The notes beneath the pieces were generated by a model. It did no database searches, was not told the origin of the DNA, and was given only the letters and a program-made list of their open reading frames with translations. Source: Sporolactobacillus putidus (GTDB taxonomy: Bacteria > Bacillota > Bacilli > Bacillales > Sporolactobacillaceae). Taken from it: a DNA stretch of 64,000 nucleotides. The stretch's first letter is position 1. Each line of letters starts with the position of its first letter. Where the stretch lies: the NCBI RefSeq assembly GCF_014647035.1, contig NZ_BMOK01000012.1, positions 46,030 through 110,029 of the forward strand, written 5' to 3'. The position numbers were made by a program, and so were the translations under genes. Positions 21,312 to 30,752 of the stretch are shown one piece after another.

Positions 21312-22688
21312 ATGCCTGAATCCATACCTGTTGAAAAGAATGATCAAATCGAAGTTACTTTTTCCGATCTGACACAGGACGGATCCGGTGTAGCCAAAGT
21401 GGACGGCTACACCCTGTTTGTACCCGGCGGGTTGCCCGGCGAGAAAGCGATGGTCCAGGTCTTGAAGACGAAAAAAGGGTATGGTTACGGACGTATCATA
21501 GAATTGACGCAGGCCGGTGAAGAAAGGACGACCCCGCCGTGTCCGATTTATGATCAGTGCGGTGGTTGCGCCATTCAGCATATCGGTGCCAAAGGACAGC
21601 TTGATTATAAAAGGGAAATTGTCAGAAACGCACTCGAGAGGATCGGCGGATTATCCGGCGTTCAGGTGGATGAAACACTCGGTATGAATGATCCTTGGCA
21701 CTATCGAAACAAAATTCAGGTTCCTGTGGCCCAGCAGGACGGGCATTTCGCTTTTGGCTTTTACAAAAAACGGAGCCACGACATTGTCAATATGGATCAC
21801 TGTATCATCACGGAACCGATCATTGATGAAGTGGTGCAAACCGCCAGAAGGATTGCTGAAGAAAAAGGAATCACGCCCTATGATGAAGCGAAAAACCGCG
21901 GTGTTTTACGCCATGTCATGGCCCGGTCCGGGAAAAAGACAGGCGAAGTCATGGTCGTGTTCATTACGAGAACAGAGGAATTGCCCTTCCGAAAAGTACT
22001 GATCAAAGCATTGACTGATGCGTATCCGCAGATCAAATCGATCGTGCAAAATGTGAATCCAAAGCGGACTAATGCCATAATGGGCGAAAAGACGAAAACG
22101 TTATGGGGCCGTGATGTGATTTACGATCAGATCGGGGACGTGACGTTTGCCATCTCGGCGCGATCCTTTTTTCAAGTCAACCCGATTCAGACGGAAGTTC
22201 TCTACGGAAAAGCGCTGGAATATGCCGGGCTGACAGGAGAAGAAACGGTTATCGACGCATACTGCGGTATCGGGACAATCTCCCTTTTCCTGGCGAAAAA
22301 AGCTAAAAAAGTCTATGGCGTCGAAATCGTTCCGGAAGCCATTGATGATGCCCGGCAAAATGCGGAACTGAACAAAATCACCAACGCCCATTTTGAGGTA
22401 GGAAAAGCGGAAGAAGTCATACCCAAATGGCAAGAACAGGGTATCAAGCCGGATGTGATCGTCGTCGATCCGCCGCGCAAAGGTTGCGACGCCGCGCTGA
22501 TCGACACGATGATTGCCATGCAGCCGAAGCGGATCGTCTATGTTTCCTGCAATCCCGCCACACTCGCCCGCGATCTGAAGCTGCTTACGGCGGGCGGGTT
22601 CGAAATCAAAAAGGTTCAGCCCGTCGACATGTTCCCGCAGACGATGCACATTGAGTGTGTTGTCTTGATGTCAAGGGTGGGGAAATAG
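21312..22688 (+). CDS. rlmCD: RlmCD (YefA), 23S rRNA 5-methyluridine methyltransferase
   Basis: This SAM-dependent enzyme makes m5U in 23S rRNA; the Bacillus enzyme modifies both U747 and U1939. The 458-residue protein starts at ATG 21312 after AGAAGGAG. It has an N-terminal TRAM domain, the iron-sulfur cysteines CPIYDQCGGC near residues 77-86 plus DHC later, the SAM motif VIDAYCGIGTISL near residue 312, DPPRKGCD, and the catalytic Cys in YVSCNPATLARDL near residue 411. A broken second copy of part of this gene lies at 51301-51467. Confidence 0.95.
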   Translation: MPESIPVEKNDQIEVTFSDLTQDGSGVAKVDGYTLFVPGGLPGEKAMVQVLKTKKGYGYGRIIELTQAGEERTTPPCPIYDQCGGCAIQHIGAKGQLDYKREIVRNALERIGGLSGVQVDETLGMNDPWHYRNKIQVPVAQQDGHFAFGFYKKRSHDIVNMDHCIITEPIIDEVVQTARRIAEEKGITPYDEAKNRGVLRHVMARSGKKTGEVMVVFITRTEELPFRKVLIKALTDAYPQIKSIVQNVNPKRTNAIMGEKTKTLWGRDVIYDQIGDVTFAISARSFFQVNPIQTEVLYGKALEYAGLTGEETVIDAYCGIGTISLFLAKKAKKVYGVEIVPEAIDDARQNAELNKITNAHFEVGKAEEVIPKWQEQGIKPDVIVVDPPRKGCDAALIDTMIAMQPKRIVYVSCNPATLARDLKLLTAGGFEIKKVQPVDMFPQTMHIECVVLMSRVGK

Positions 22689-22710
22689 GTCTAATAAAAA
22701 TACTGATAAA

Positions 22711-22790
22711 TAAAGGGTTTTCGAGGTTAGAGGGTTTTCTGCCTGATGTCTGGCAGCACCTTTTAACCTTGAAAATCCTTATTTTTGTTT
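22711..22790 (+). terminator. Long bipartite terminator after rlmCD
   Basis: An extended arm pair (AAGGGTTTTCGAGGTTAGA with CCTTGAAAATCCTT and flanks) encloses an inner CTGCC/GGCAG hairpin and ends in ATTTTTGTTT. It marks the boundary between the conserved core and the restriction island. The gap to 22964 is AT-rich without a gene. Confidence 0.8.
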
Positions 22791-22964
22791 ATTGAGGAAA
22801 CAGGTCGACTGTAAAAATGTGCGTAGGGTTGAGTTGACAGATTAGATAAATTCGTAGGGTTGTGGAGATAGGATAGATGGCAGATTATGAGTTTTATCAG
22901 GCATACTAGAAGATTCCTCTTATCAGTAAATATAACTAAATATCATTTAATATAATCAAATATA

Positions 22965-22993
22965 TTGAAAATATTGAGTTTGTGTGGTAGAAT
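22965..22993 (+). promoter_or_regulatory. Sigma-A promoter of the restriction-modification island
   Basis: TTGAAA (22965-22970) and TAGAAT (22988-22993) are 17 bp apart, 48 bp before the HTH gene. The DNA just upstream repeats TAACTAAATAT/TAATCAAATAT-like words that could bind the HTH protein. Confidence 0.65.
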
Positions 22994-23041
22994 ATTGTCG
23001 GGTTTTTATCGTCAAATAGTAACACATTGAGGTGAAAGAAA

Positions 23042-23236
23042 ATGAATGAAATACCCAGTGATAACTGGATTAGCATTGAAGAAGCAGCTGAGTATTTAGG
23101 CGTGAAGCCTGTGACTATTAGAAATTGGATTAGAAAAAAGAATGACATACCTGCTCAAAAAATCGGAAAGCTATGGAAATTTAAGCGTTCCGAATTAGAT
23201 GAATGGATTAAGAGCGGTAAAAGTGCCATTGAATGA
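23042..23236 (+). CDS. Small excisionase/MerR-like helix-turn-helix protein
   Basis: The 64-residue protein is a single winged-HTH domain of the excisionase (HTH_17) type: WISIEEAAEYLGVKPVTIRNWIRK, then a wing and KRSELDEWIKSG. GAGGTGAAAG precedes the ATG. It is the first gene of the restriction-modification cluster, 42 bp before the first methyltransferase, so it may control expression of the methylase and nuclease genes. A role in excision of an island is the alternative, but no recombinase is adjacent. Confidence 0.8.
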   Translation: MNEIPSDNWISIEEAAEYLGVKPVTIRNWIRKKNDIPAQKIGKLWKFKRSELDEWIKSGKSAIE

Positions 23237-23278
23237 AGTAATGTTGTTAAAATATACAACTACAATAGGTGGATTAAC

Positions 23279-24337
23279 ATGAATGAAGATATTGTTGCAG
23301 TGAGTTTATTTTCCGGTGCAGGTGGATTGGATATTGCCAGCATTATGGCCGGAGTTCCTGTAGTTTCAAGTACAGATATAGATTCAGATTGCATTCAAAC
23401 ATTAAAAGCAAATGAAATGTTTAAGGATTCTGATATTTTTGAGGGGGATTTACACGATATCGAAAGTTCAGTCTTTAAGGCTTGCGTTGAAAAACGGAAG
23501 GCTAATAAGTTTATTATAATTGGAGGCGCTCCTTGTCAGCCTTTTTCCAAAGCGGGATATTGGGTTGGAAACCAGACAAGGAGAGGAATAAACGACCCAC
23601 GTGCAACTCTCGTGGATGAGTATTTGCGTGTTGTAACGGACATTCTTCCGGATGGATTTGTGTTTGAAAATGTGGAAAGCCTCTTACATCCAACAAATAA
23701 AATCATTGTCGAAAAGTTTCTTGAGATTGTAAATGATGCGGGTTACACATGCAAAATCGTCAGAGCAAATGCATTAGATTACGGAGTTTCTCAAAAAAGA
23801 AAGAGACTGTTCATTTTAGGGACTAAAAGTAACTTCAAGTCTGATGAACCAAAAAAGACACATTGCGATCCAAGCTTATGTGAGGAAACAGGACTCAAAC
23901 CATATGTCAATGTTGGAGAGGTTATTCAAGGTTTTGAAGGCGATAAATATTTTGAGGAATATGAAGTTACAAAGGGTGGTACATATTATGAAGATTTATG
24001 TGAAGTTCCACCCGGCAAAAATTATAAGGCATTAACAGCTTGGGCGGGATATCCAAATCCTAAGTTTGTTGCAGACAAGCGATTTTGGAGTTTCCTACTA
24101 AAATTATCACCAGACCTCCCATCTTGGACAATTACTGCTCAACCAGGTCCTTGGGTCGGCCCATTTCATTGGGGCAATAGAAGATTAAGAGTTCCAGAGA
24201 TTGCAGCTATACAGACCTTTCCTAAAGGATATAAGTTTGTTGGTAGCAGAAGATCCATTCAAAAGCAGATTGGAAATGCTGTACCATGTCTAATGGGAAA
24301 AGCTATGATTGAGTTTGTGAAGGAGAGTTTAGAATAA
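23279..24337 (+). CDS. C5-cytosine DNA methyltransferase 1
   Basis: This 352-residue Dcm-family enzyme transfers a methyl group from SAM to C5 of cytosine. Motif I is SLFSGAGGLDIA (residues about 8-19), motif IV with the catalytic Cys is GGAPCQPFSKAG (about 82-93), motif VI FVFENVESL, motif VIII QKRKRLFILG and motif X QIGNAVPCLMG. The target-recognition region (about residues 200-310) resembles that of its neighbour, including a shared WSFLLKLSP stretch, so the two look like paralogues. Its TAA overlaps the next start by one base. The gene is clearly AT-richer than the core genes, suggesting transfer. Confidence 0.95.
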   Translation: MNEDIVAVSLFSGAGGLDIASIMAGVPVVSSTDIDSDCIQTLKANEMFKDSDIFEGDLHDIESSVFKACVEKRKANKFIIIGGAPCQPFSKAGYWVGNQTRRGINDPRATLVDEYLRVVTDILPDGFVFENVESLLHPTNKIIVEKFLEIVNDAGYTCKIVRANALDYGVSQKRKRLFILGTKSNFKSDEPKKTHCDPSLCEETGLKPYVNVGEVIQGFEGDKYFEEYEVTKGGTYYEDLCEVPPGKNYKALTAWAGYPNPKFVADKRFWSFLLKLSPDLPSWTITAQPGPWVGPFHWGNRRLRVPEIAAIQTFPKGYKFVGSRRSIQKQIGNAVPCLMGKAMIEFVKESLE

Positions 24338-25398
24338 TGCCAAATGTCTTAAGTATATTTTCAGGTGGAGGCGGAATTGATTGTGGATTTAAGAAAGCAG
24401 GTTTTGATATTTGTTTTTCAACAGATTTTTGGAAACCTGCCTGCGATACTTTGGAACGTAATAAAGTCGGAAAAATGGTTGTTTGCGATGATATAAGAAA
24501 TATTGATTACGTAGGATCATTAGAAACATTAGGGATGAAGTTATCTGATATAGATGTGCTAGTTGGAGGACCTCCCTGCCCTGCATATTCAAAATCGAGA
24601 TTCTATCGTACAGAAAAGAAAAGAGCATTGGAAGATGAGAACTCGTTTACTCTTTATGAATATTTCCGTGCTTTAGATGAAATACGACCTAAAGTTTTCT
24701 TTTTTGAAAACGTGTTTGGTTTCGTATATAAACCGCACCAAGCTGCTTTTGATTTGCTAAAAGAAAAAGCAGACGAATACGGATATGATATAAGTTACAA
24801 GGTAGTTAATACAGCGAATTATGGTGTACCTCAAAAGCGAGAGAGGTTTATCTGTGTTGGAATTAAACGAGGTGAAGGCGAAAAATTTATCTTTCCTGAA
24901 GAAACACACTATGACCCAGAAAACACTCCCGAAGATCAAATAGGTGACAAGATTCCTTGGGTGACTTGTGGGCAGGCTATAGGCGACTTAGATTATGACT
25001 TGCCGGAGGATGCAGAAATGCAGGCTGGATCTAAACATAAAGATTTACTTAAGCTAGTTCCACCTGGCGATAATTATTTGTATTTTACAGCTGAACGCGG
25101 ATATCCTAACCCTATTTTTAAATGGAGGTCAAGATACTGGTCGTTTTTACTGAAATTATCACCTGAAAAGCCGTCATGGACCATTCAAGCTAGTTTTTCT
25201 AATAATATGGGGCCGTTCCATTGGAAGAATAGATTTTTAAGGATCTCTGAAATTAAGAGAATACAAACTTTTGATGATGATTATGAATTGTGCGGAGACT
25301 TCAGAGAACAGTGGAGACAAGTAGGTAATGCTGTACCTGTTAAGATGGCTGAGGTAATAGCAACGGCTATTAAAAAGCAATATTTTAAGGAGGAATAA
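24337..25398 (+). CDS. C5-cytosine DNA methyltransferase 2
   Basis: The 353-residue second methyltransferase has motif I LSIFSGGGGIDCGF, motif IV GGPPCPAYSKSRF (catalytic Cys near residue 81), motif VI FFFENVFGF, motif VIII QKRERFICVG and motif X QVGNAVPVKMAE. Paired 5mC methyltransferases are known from BsuM (two M genes for one site) and LlaJI (asymmetric site, one enzyme per strand); which applies here cannot be read from sequence. It shares a TAATG overlap with gene 1 and is followed after 1 bp by the nuclease gene, so the set is translationally coupled. Confidence 0.95.
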   Translation: MPNVLSIFSGGGGIDCGFKKAGFDICFSTDFWKPACDTLERNKVGKMVVCDDIRNIDYVGSLETLGMKLSDIDVLVGGPPCPAYSKSRFYRTEKKRALEDENSFTLYEYFRALDEIRPKVFFFENVFGFVYKPHQAAFDLLKEKADEYGYDISYKVVNTANYGVPQKRERFICVGIKRGEGEKFIFPEETHYDPENTPEDQIGDKIPWVTCGQAIGDLDYDLPEDAEMQAGSKHKDLLKLVPPGDNYLYFTAERGYPNPIFKWRSRYWSFLLKLSPEKPSWTIQASFSNNMGPFHWKNRFLRISEIKRIQTFDDDYELCGDFREQWRQVGNAVPVKMAEVIATAIKKQYFKEE

Positions 25399-25399
25399 G

Positions 25400-26758
25400 A
25401 TGGAAAGTAATGAACTACCTTATGGTACACAGTTTACCCCGAATGTTGTTGACTTGCGTGTTATCCTACAACTGATTAAAGATAACGAGGGTGCAGAGAC
25501 CAGCGCTTTCATTGATAGGCTGGTCGCAGCCTTTTTTTCTTCAAATGCAGCGAACTCACAAAAAACTATGGCCGGTAATTGTAAAAACTCTTTAGTGGCA
25601 TATGGAATTTTAAGGACTAGCGGCGGTATTCATATATCAGAATTCGGTGATTACTTGTATGGTATTACTGATGATATAGAGTTGTATGATGCGTTTGCCC
25701 GGCATATTTTGAAGAATCTCAATGGTCTAGTTCTTATTGACACAATTAGAAAATTAAATCGTGAAGGAATTCGCATCACAAATGAGTCAGTAATTGATGC
25801 CTTAAACAAAAGAGGATTTAATTATAAAAAAACTGCAAATAATCCTCAGAGTATGAAACTTTGGCTAGAAAAAGCTGGGGTTCTTGCAAAATGGCGTATA
25901 AACGAGAATAAGATAAATGAATTGGTTGATCTATCGGAAGGTGAAATGGAGTTATTAAAGGAATTACGACCAGAACAATATTATTTCTTAAAAGCATTGT
26001 GTAATACTGGTTCTGATGAATTTCAAAAAGCGGCAGATGTGAGAGATTTAGCAACAGCCACATATGGCATTACTTTTCAGGAAAAAGCGTTTGGTACCGC
26101 TGTACTAAATCCGCTTGAAGAAAAAGGATTAATTGAAAAACAAAGAACTACCGAAGGACGTGGAGCAAAAACACCCCAAGTCAAATTGACTGAACTTACT
26201 AAAAGAGATATCGTCATCCCCTTTTTAGAACAAATGTCAGGTATTATAGGAGAAGATGTGTCACGATACTATCAGAAAACATTACAAGAAATTCGCAATG
26301 ATGTTAATTCAACTGATACATATGTAAAAGGGGTGGCTTTAGAGGCTTTAGCTATTAAGATTATGAGTATCATAGGTCTTGATTTTGTTCAGACAAGGTT
26401 AAAAGGTAGCGAAACTGGCGGAGCGGAAGTGGATGTTCTTTTTGATTCAAGCAGTTTGCTCTATTCACGTTGGCAGGTGCAATGCAAGAATACAAGCAAG
26501 GTTTCCTTAGATCAAGTAGCGAAAGAGGTTGGATTATCACACGTACTAAAAACTAATGCAATCGTCATAATGACCACAGGAACTGTGTCTGAGAATGCAA
26601 GGGAGTATGCCAATAAGATTATGCGTTCCATGAATTTATGTATTATCATTATTGAGGGGTCAGACATAGACGATATTGTTCATGAACCTACAAAAATAGT
26701 GAGTATTTTTAATAGAGAATCGTTGGCTGCGAAACATATAAAAGTATTAGAAACATAA
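25400..26758 (+). CDS. Restriction endonuclease subunit, Mrr-like PD-(D/E)XK protein
   Basis: The 452-residue protein has no close family I can name. The N-terminal two thirds look helical and contain winged-helix-like segments (EFQKAADVRDLATATYGI... LNPLEEKGLIEKQR), fit for DNA reading. The C-terminal 120 residues carry a nuclease fold: VKGVALEALAIKIM as the first helix, EVDVLFD near residue 343 and WQVQCKN near residue 358, i.e. the E/D...QXK catalytic pattern of Mrr-type enzymes. AAGGAGG precedes the ATG. Its place between the methyltransferases and the McrB gene suggests it cleaves unmodified DNA or confers specificity. Confidence 0.75.
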   Translation: MESNELPYGTQFTPNVVDLRVILQLIKDNEGAETSAFIDRLVAAFFSSNAANSQKTMAGNCKNSLVAYGILRTSGGIHISEFGDYLYGITDDIELYDAFARHILKNLNGLVLIDTIRKLNREGIRITNESVIDALNKRGFNYKKTANNPQSMKLWLEKAGVLAKWRINENKINELVDLSEGEMELLKELRPEQYYFLKALCNTGSDEFQKAADVRDLATATYGITFQEKAFGTAVLNPLEEKGLIEKQRTTEGRGAKTPQVKLTELTKRDIVIPFLEQMSGIIGEDVSRYYQKTLQEIRNDVNSTDTYVKGVALEALAIKIMSIIGLDFVQTRLKGSETGGAEVDVLFDSSSLLYSRWQVQCKNTSKVSLDQVAKEVGLSHVLKTNAIVIMTTGTVSENAREYANKIMRSMNLCIIIIEGSDIDDIVHEPTKIVSIFNRESLAAKHIKVLET

Positions 26759-26771
26759 GGGAGGGATTGAG

Positions 26772-28424
26772 ATGCCTGAATACCAATGGGCAATAAATAA
26801 TGGCGAGATTGTTACAGCTGATTATGATCGCTCGATGTCATTGAATGCGGAACAAGTGAAGAGTGAATTAAAAAACGCATTCGATTCATTAGGAAACAGT
26901 GTTGAAATAACACCAGTAAGTGAAGAAATGAGTGAGGTTTATAAAATTGTTATTCCTGTGATAGATGGTTCTACTGAAGTTTATGTATCTGCAAAAGGTA
27001 CAACTCCGGGTGGCAGAAATAATCTTATGGATGAACAGAGAATCCAACAGAAAGCTAAATATCTCAATTATGCTGTTGATAAGAAAGAAAACGGTGAGAA
27101 AGCTATATCAATAGGAGTATACAAAAAAGATAATGCTGTTGTATTCTGTGCATGGAAATTATCTCGCTCAAACGCAGCTTCTCCAGAGACATCTATATCA
27201 AAACAGATAAAAATCCAAACAATCGCCAAAGCCTTAACTGAAGGTTTTGTTCAACAAGATAAAGGGCGTGGAGAATATGCCTGTGCTTTTAGAAAAGAGT
27301 TTATATATTTTTATTTGAATAATTCTGATTGGTTACATACTGGTCATGTTACTGAACTTGCAGATCATACAATACCTGAAGAAGATTCTAGTGTAACATT
27401 TAACTTTGTGACTAGTTACTTTAGTGATTTCTCCCGAAATCGTATTATCTTTGGGGCGCCAGGTACTGGTAAAAGTTTCACCTTGAACAAGGAAAAGGAT
27501 GAATTATTAGCTAATGGCGGAGAGTATGAACGTGTAACGTTTCATCCAGATTACTCATATGCTAACTTTGTAGGTACATATAAGCCAGTGCCATGCAAGG
27601 ATAGTGATGGGAAAGATGCTATCACATACGAATATGTACCAGGTCCATTCATGCGTACATATGTTAAAGCGTTGGAAAATAGTAAAACTGCCGAACCGAA
27701 GCCATTCTTGCTAATAGTAGAAGAAATCAACAGAGCCAATGTAGCAGCTATTTTTGGAGATATATTCCAGCTGTTAGACCGAGATGATTCAGAAGTTAGT
27801 GAATATTCAGTACAAGCATCTGAAGATATTAAAAAACACTTGGTTGATAAGCTTGGTGGTACCCCTGAAGATTATGCAGAGATAAGAATTCCAGATAATA
27901 TGTTTATATGGGCAACTATGAATAGTGCTGACCAAGGCGTATTCCCTATGGATACTGCGTTCAAACGTAGATGGGACTTCACCTATCTTGGTATAAATCA
28001 CAATGAGAATGACATTAAGGGGAATTTTGTTAAATTGGGCAGTGGAATCTATCGTCGTGTGATTGAATGGAATGAACTACGTAAGGCAATCAATGATACC
28101 CTTTCCTCTTACAAAATCAATGAGGATAAGTTATTAGGACCATATTTCCTTTCAAGAAAAATTGTTGTTCCAAGCGTGGGTAATGAAATTAATGCAGATA
28201 TCTTTATTTCTGCCTTCAAGAGTAAAGTTCTAATGTATTTATTTGATGATGCAGCTAAGCAGAAAAGATCATCTCTTTTTGATGGTTGTAAGGAAACAAC
28301 GAAGTATTCTTCTATTTGTGAGGAATTTGATAAGCGTGGTGTAGAAATTTTCTGTAAGGAGATTAGAGATAAATTTCCGAGGACTATATCAGTAGTAGCT
28401 GAATCTGCAGAGGAGTATAAATAA
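26772..28424 (+). CDS. McrB/LlaJI.R1-like AAA NTPase restriction subunit
   Basis: The 550-residue protein has an N-terminal region (about 200 residues, probably DNA recognition) and a McrB-type AAA motor: Walker A FGAPGTGKSFTL near residue 227, Walker B FLLIVEEINRAN near 312, and the sensor motif WATMNSADQGVFPMDTAFKR near 380. McrB proteins hydrolyse GTP to drive translocation together with a McrC nuclease. GGGAGG precedes the ATG. The stop overlaps the start of the next gene by one base. With methyltransferases in the same operon this is more likely a LlaJI/BsuM-type methyl-blocked system than a methyl-dependent one. Confidence 0.88.
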   Translation: MPEYQWAINNGEIVTADYDRSMSLNAEQVKSELKNAFDSLGNSVEITPVSEEMSEVYKIVIPVIDGSTEVYVSAKGTTPGGRNNLMDEQRIQQKAKYLNYAVDKKENGEKAISIGVYKKDNAVVFCAWKLSRSNAASPETSISKQIKIQTIAKALTEGFVQQDKGRGEYACAFRKEFIYFYLNNSDWLHTGHVTELADHTIPEEDSSVTFNFVTSYFSDFSRNRIIFGAPGTGKSFTLNKEKDELLANGGEYERVTFHPDYSYANFVGTYKPVPCKDSDGKDAITYEYVPGPFMRTYVKALENSKTAEPKPFLLIVEEINRANVAAIFGDIFQLLDRDDSEVSEYSVQASEDIKKHLVDKLGGTPEDYAEIRIPDNMFIWATMNSADQGVFPMDTAFKRRWDFTYLGINHNENDIKGNFVKLGSGIYRRVIEWNELRKAINDTLSSYKINEDKLLGPYFLSRKIVVPSVGNEINADIFISAFKSKVLMYLFDDAAKQKRSSLFDGCKETTKYSSICEEFDKRGVEIFCKEIRDKFPRTISVVAESAEEYK

Positions 28425-29914
28425 TGATATCGAAGTTTGTTCGAGAACAGAAAAGATATACTCAATCTATGTTAAAAAGCATCTTTCAATGCTCGGAAGA
28501 AAAGACGGTCGGTATTATTAAGCGTTTGAAAGAATATGGGGTGCTAAAGGCTGTTAAAGCCACGGATGCTCAGAAAGATATGTCGGACTTAGTGGATGAA
28601 GATATCGAAGTTGCTGATGTTGAAGTAGGCGATAATGAGTACCTATATGCATTTACTTTTGTTGGTGTAATAACCGTTTCGGGTTGTGTTTTGAAATGCT
28701 ATCCCAAATATATCTTTAGCAACAATGAACCTTTGGCAGAATTAAAAACAATAATAAAAGTACTTGAAAAGTATAACGCCAAAGAGCAGATCATCCGTAT
28801 GTATAACGATAACAGTGAGAGTAACTCTTTTAATCTGCTTGCTGTGATGATTTTTTTGCTACAAGACTACTATGAAAATGGTGCATATACAAATACACAA
28901 GATATCATTGAATCAAACGGCTCAGGAGAAATACTATGGGATAAGACAATTAATGAGACCTTTACTTACCTCAGCAATAATCGCCCATATTACATTGAAC
29001 TATTTACGAAAAAACGTATTAATGATGATTTTGATTACTTTAAAAGGCTCCATGAATCAATTATCAGTATTTGTTCAAGGGAGCTGAAAGATGCAGATTT
29101 GTTGGATTTGTTTGACATACTTCCGGTTGAAGTGTCTGATGAAGAACTAGATGATTTTGGAGAAACAGACTATATACTCTACCGCATACAGAATGAATTG
29201 AATTTACAGTTTAATACAAGAAAGCAGCTGTTATTAAAGACGTTATATGCCTATATCGCTCATAGCAGCACTCTTGCAGATATTGATTGTTTCACTATGT
29301 TTGGTTCAAATAGTTTTAATCTGGTATGGGAAAAGGTGTGTGCTGAAGTTTTGGACAATCAATTGCAGACTCCACTCGGCTCACTCCCTATATCTTTAGC
29401 AGATGGATACGATCCTCAAGATTTGCTCATTTCACTAATAGAAAAGCCAAAGTGGAATGGTTATATGCAAGACAGTACAGAATTTCAAAAAATCGCCAAG
29501 GAAACCCTTGTTCCAGATATTGTGTCAATCCATAAGTTGAATAACTCACATCAGTTCATCATTTTTGATGCTAAATATTATAACGTTCAACTTGAGAAAG
29601 GGAAAGAACTTCGAGGGCAACCTGGAATTGGAGATATTACAAAACAGTATCTCTATCAGTTAGCGTATAAAAAGTTTGTTAATGACCATGGCATCCAAGA
29701 TGTAAAGAATTGCTTTTTGATGCCAACCGAACAACAAAGCATTATTGTCAAGGGGTATGTCAGTATGGAAATATTAGATGTCATAGGGTTACAGAGCATT
29801 CAAATAAGACAATTACCCGCAGATATTATGTTCACACACTATCTATCTAGTGAAAAAATGGATATAGGGTTACTGGGGGCTGATGGGGGCGATCCGTTTT
29901 CGGAAATGGGATAG
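28424..29914 (+). CDS. LlaJI/McrC-family restriction endonuclease subunit, C-terminus altered by an IS
   Basis: The 496-residue protein resembles the LlaJI-type partner nuclease of McrB motors. The catalytic core is VPDIVSIHK near residue 364 followed by FIIFDAKYYN near residue 379, a PD-(D/E)XK arrangement, and then the conserved GQPGIGDITKQYLYQLAY. It should form the nuclease arm of a McrBC-like complex with the preceding gene. The last about 15 codons (from about 29870) are read through antisense IS5 transposase DNA, so the native C-terminus has been replaced; activity is uncertain. Confidence 0.82.
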   Translation: MISKFVREQKRYTQSMLKSIFQCSEEKTVGIIKRLKEYGVLKAVKATDAQKDMSDLVDEDIEVADVEVGDNEYLYAFTFVGVITVSGCVLKCYPKYIFSNNEPLAELKTIIKVLEKYNAKEQIIRMYNDNSESNSFNLLAVMIFLLQDYYENGAYTNTQDIIESNGSGEILWDKTINETFTYLSNNRPYYIELFTKKRINDDFDYFKRLHESIISICSRELKDADLLDLFDILPVEVSDEELDDFGETDYILYRIQNELNLQFNTRKQLLLKTLYAYIAHSSTLADIDCFTMFGSNSFNLVWEKVCAEVLDNQLQTPLGSLPISLADGYDPQDLLISLIEKPKWNGYMQDSTEFQKIAKETLVPDIVSIHKLNNSHQFIIFDAKYYNVQLEKGKELRGQPGIGDITKQYLYQLAYKKFVNDHGIQDVKNCFLMPTEQQSIIVKGYVSMEILDVIGLQSIQIRQLPADIMFTHYLSSEKMDIGLLGADGGDPFSEMG

Positions 29915-30271
29915 GGCGGACGGATTGAACGGCAATCTGACCGTATACGTGGGACACCCCATGAAGTATTGATACGCCGGAGTATCTCGAATGGCTTTGA
30001 CCAAATCAGCATCAGAAAGGTCAGTGGCTTGCTTAATGAGCTGCGCCCCATAAAGGAGTCGGAAAGGTTTGCCCGCTCGGCCAAGTGGAGACGGAAAAAC
30101 CTCACGATAGGCGTCCTCCAACTGAGTCCACGGCAGCTGATCCGCAAGCTGAACCCATTTGTTGTCCGGGCTTAAGGAGACACCCAGTCCCTGTCCGAAA
30201 GACTCTATCGAAAGTTGAACCGTTTTTGTACGATAAACCATCCCCAGCACCCCATCCATTGAAAAATGCAC
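29870..30271 (-). pseudogene. IS5-type transposase remnant (N-terminal part)
   Basis: The 133 codons encode the N-terminus of a DUF772-type IS5 transposase, recognisable by FRLLYGAQLIKQATDLSDADL and ALSHFRKRI. The DDE domain is absent: the homology stops at the junction with the LlaJI-like gene. This is an insertion followed by deletion. Confidence 0.75.
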
Positions 30272-30363
30272 AGAAAATCGCGTCAGGACGCGTTATTCCA
30301 TGCATTTATTATACACTAAATACGTGATTAATTGTTTATTATAAGGAATTACAGAATTATTAA

Positions 30364-30735
30364 GTATCCACTATTTATACTGTCATTAAATGCCCTCATT
30401 GTGCTTGTTCTGCAATTGAAGATTTTTATTATAAGTCAGATGAAAAGTATATTATTTGTGATAAATGCGGATATACTTATTCGAAGTTCTATAAAATTGA
30501 TCCAATTAGGGGTTATGTATGGGAGATTAATGAACAAGAAGGGCACGGGGTTTGTGTCATTGTTAGAAAAGATGGACATCGGAAAAGAATTTTATTTAAT
30601 TCGGTAACAACGTCAAAAGAATTTGAAAAGTATAGCAAAATCTTTTCAGAGGATGATGTAGATCAAGAGGCCAGCTATATGGAAGGTTATGAACATGGAT
30701 GTTTCATACCTCTTCTTGGCAATATACATTATTAA
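30364..30735 (+). pseudogene. 5'-truncated zinc-ribbon ORF
   Basis: A frame with no ATG, GTG or TTG start near its beginning is open from 30364 to the TAA at 30733-30735. It begins TVIKCPHCACSAIE and continues to IICDKCGYTYSKFY, a four-cysteine zinc ribbon, then about 85 residues I do not recognise, ending in GCFIPLLGNIHY. The N-terminus was probably lost when the adjacent IS5 element inserted or decayed. It lies 17 bp before the next ORF, with which it may have formed an operon. Confidence 0.5.
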
Positions 30736-30752
30736 AAGGGGAGATTTCATTG

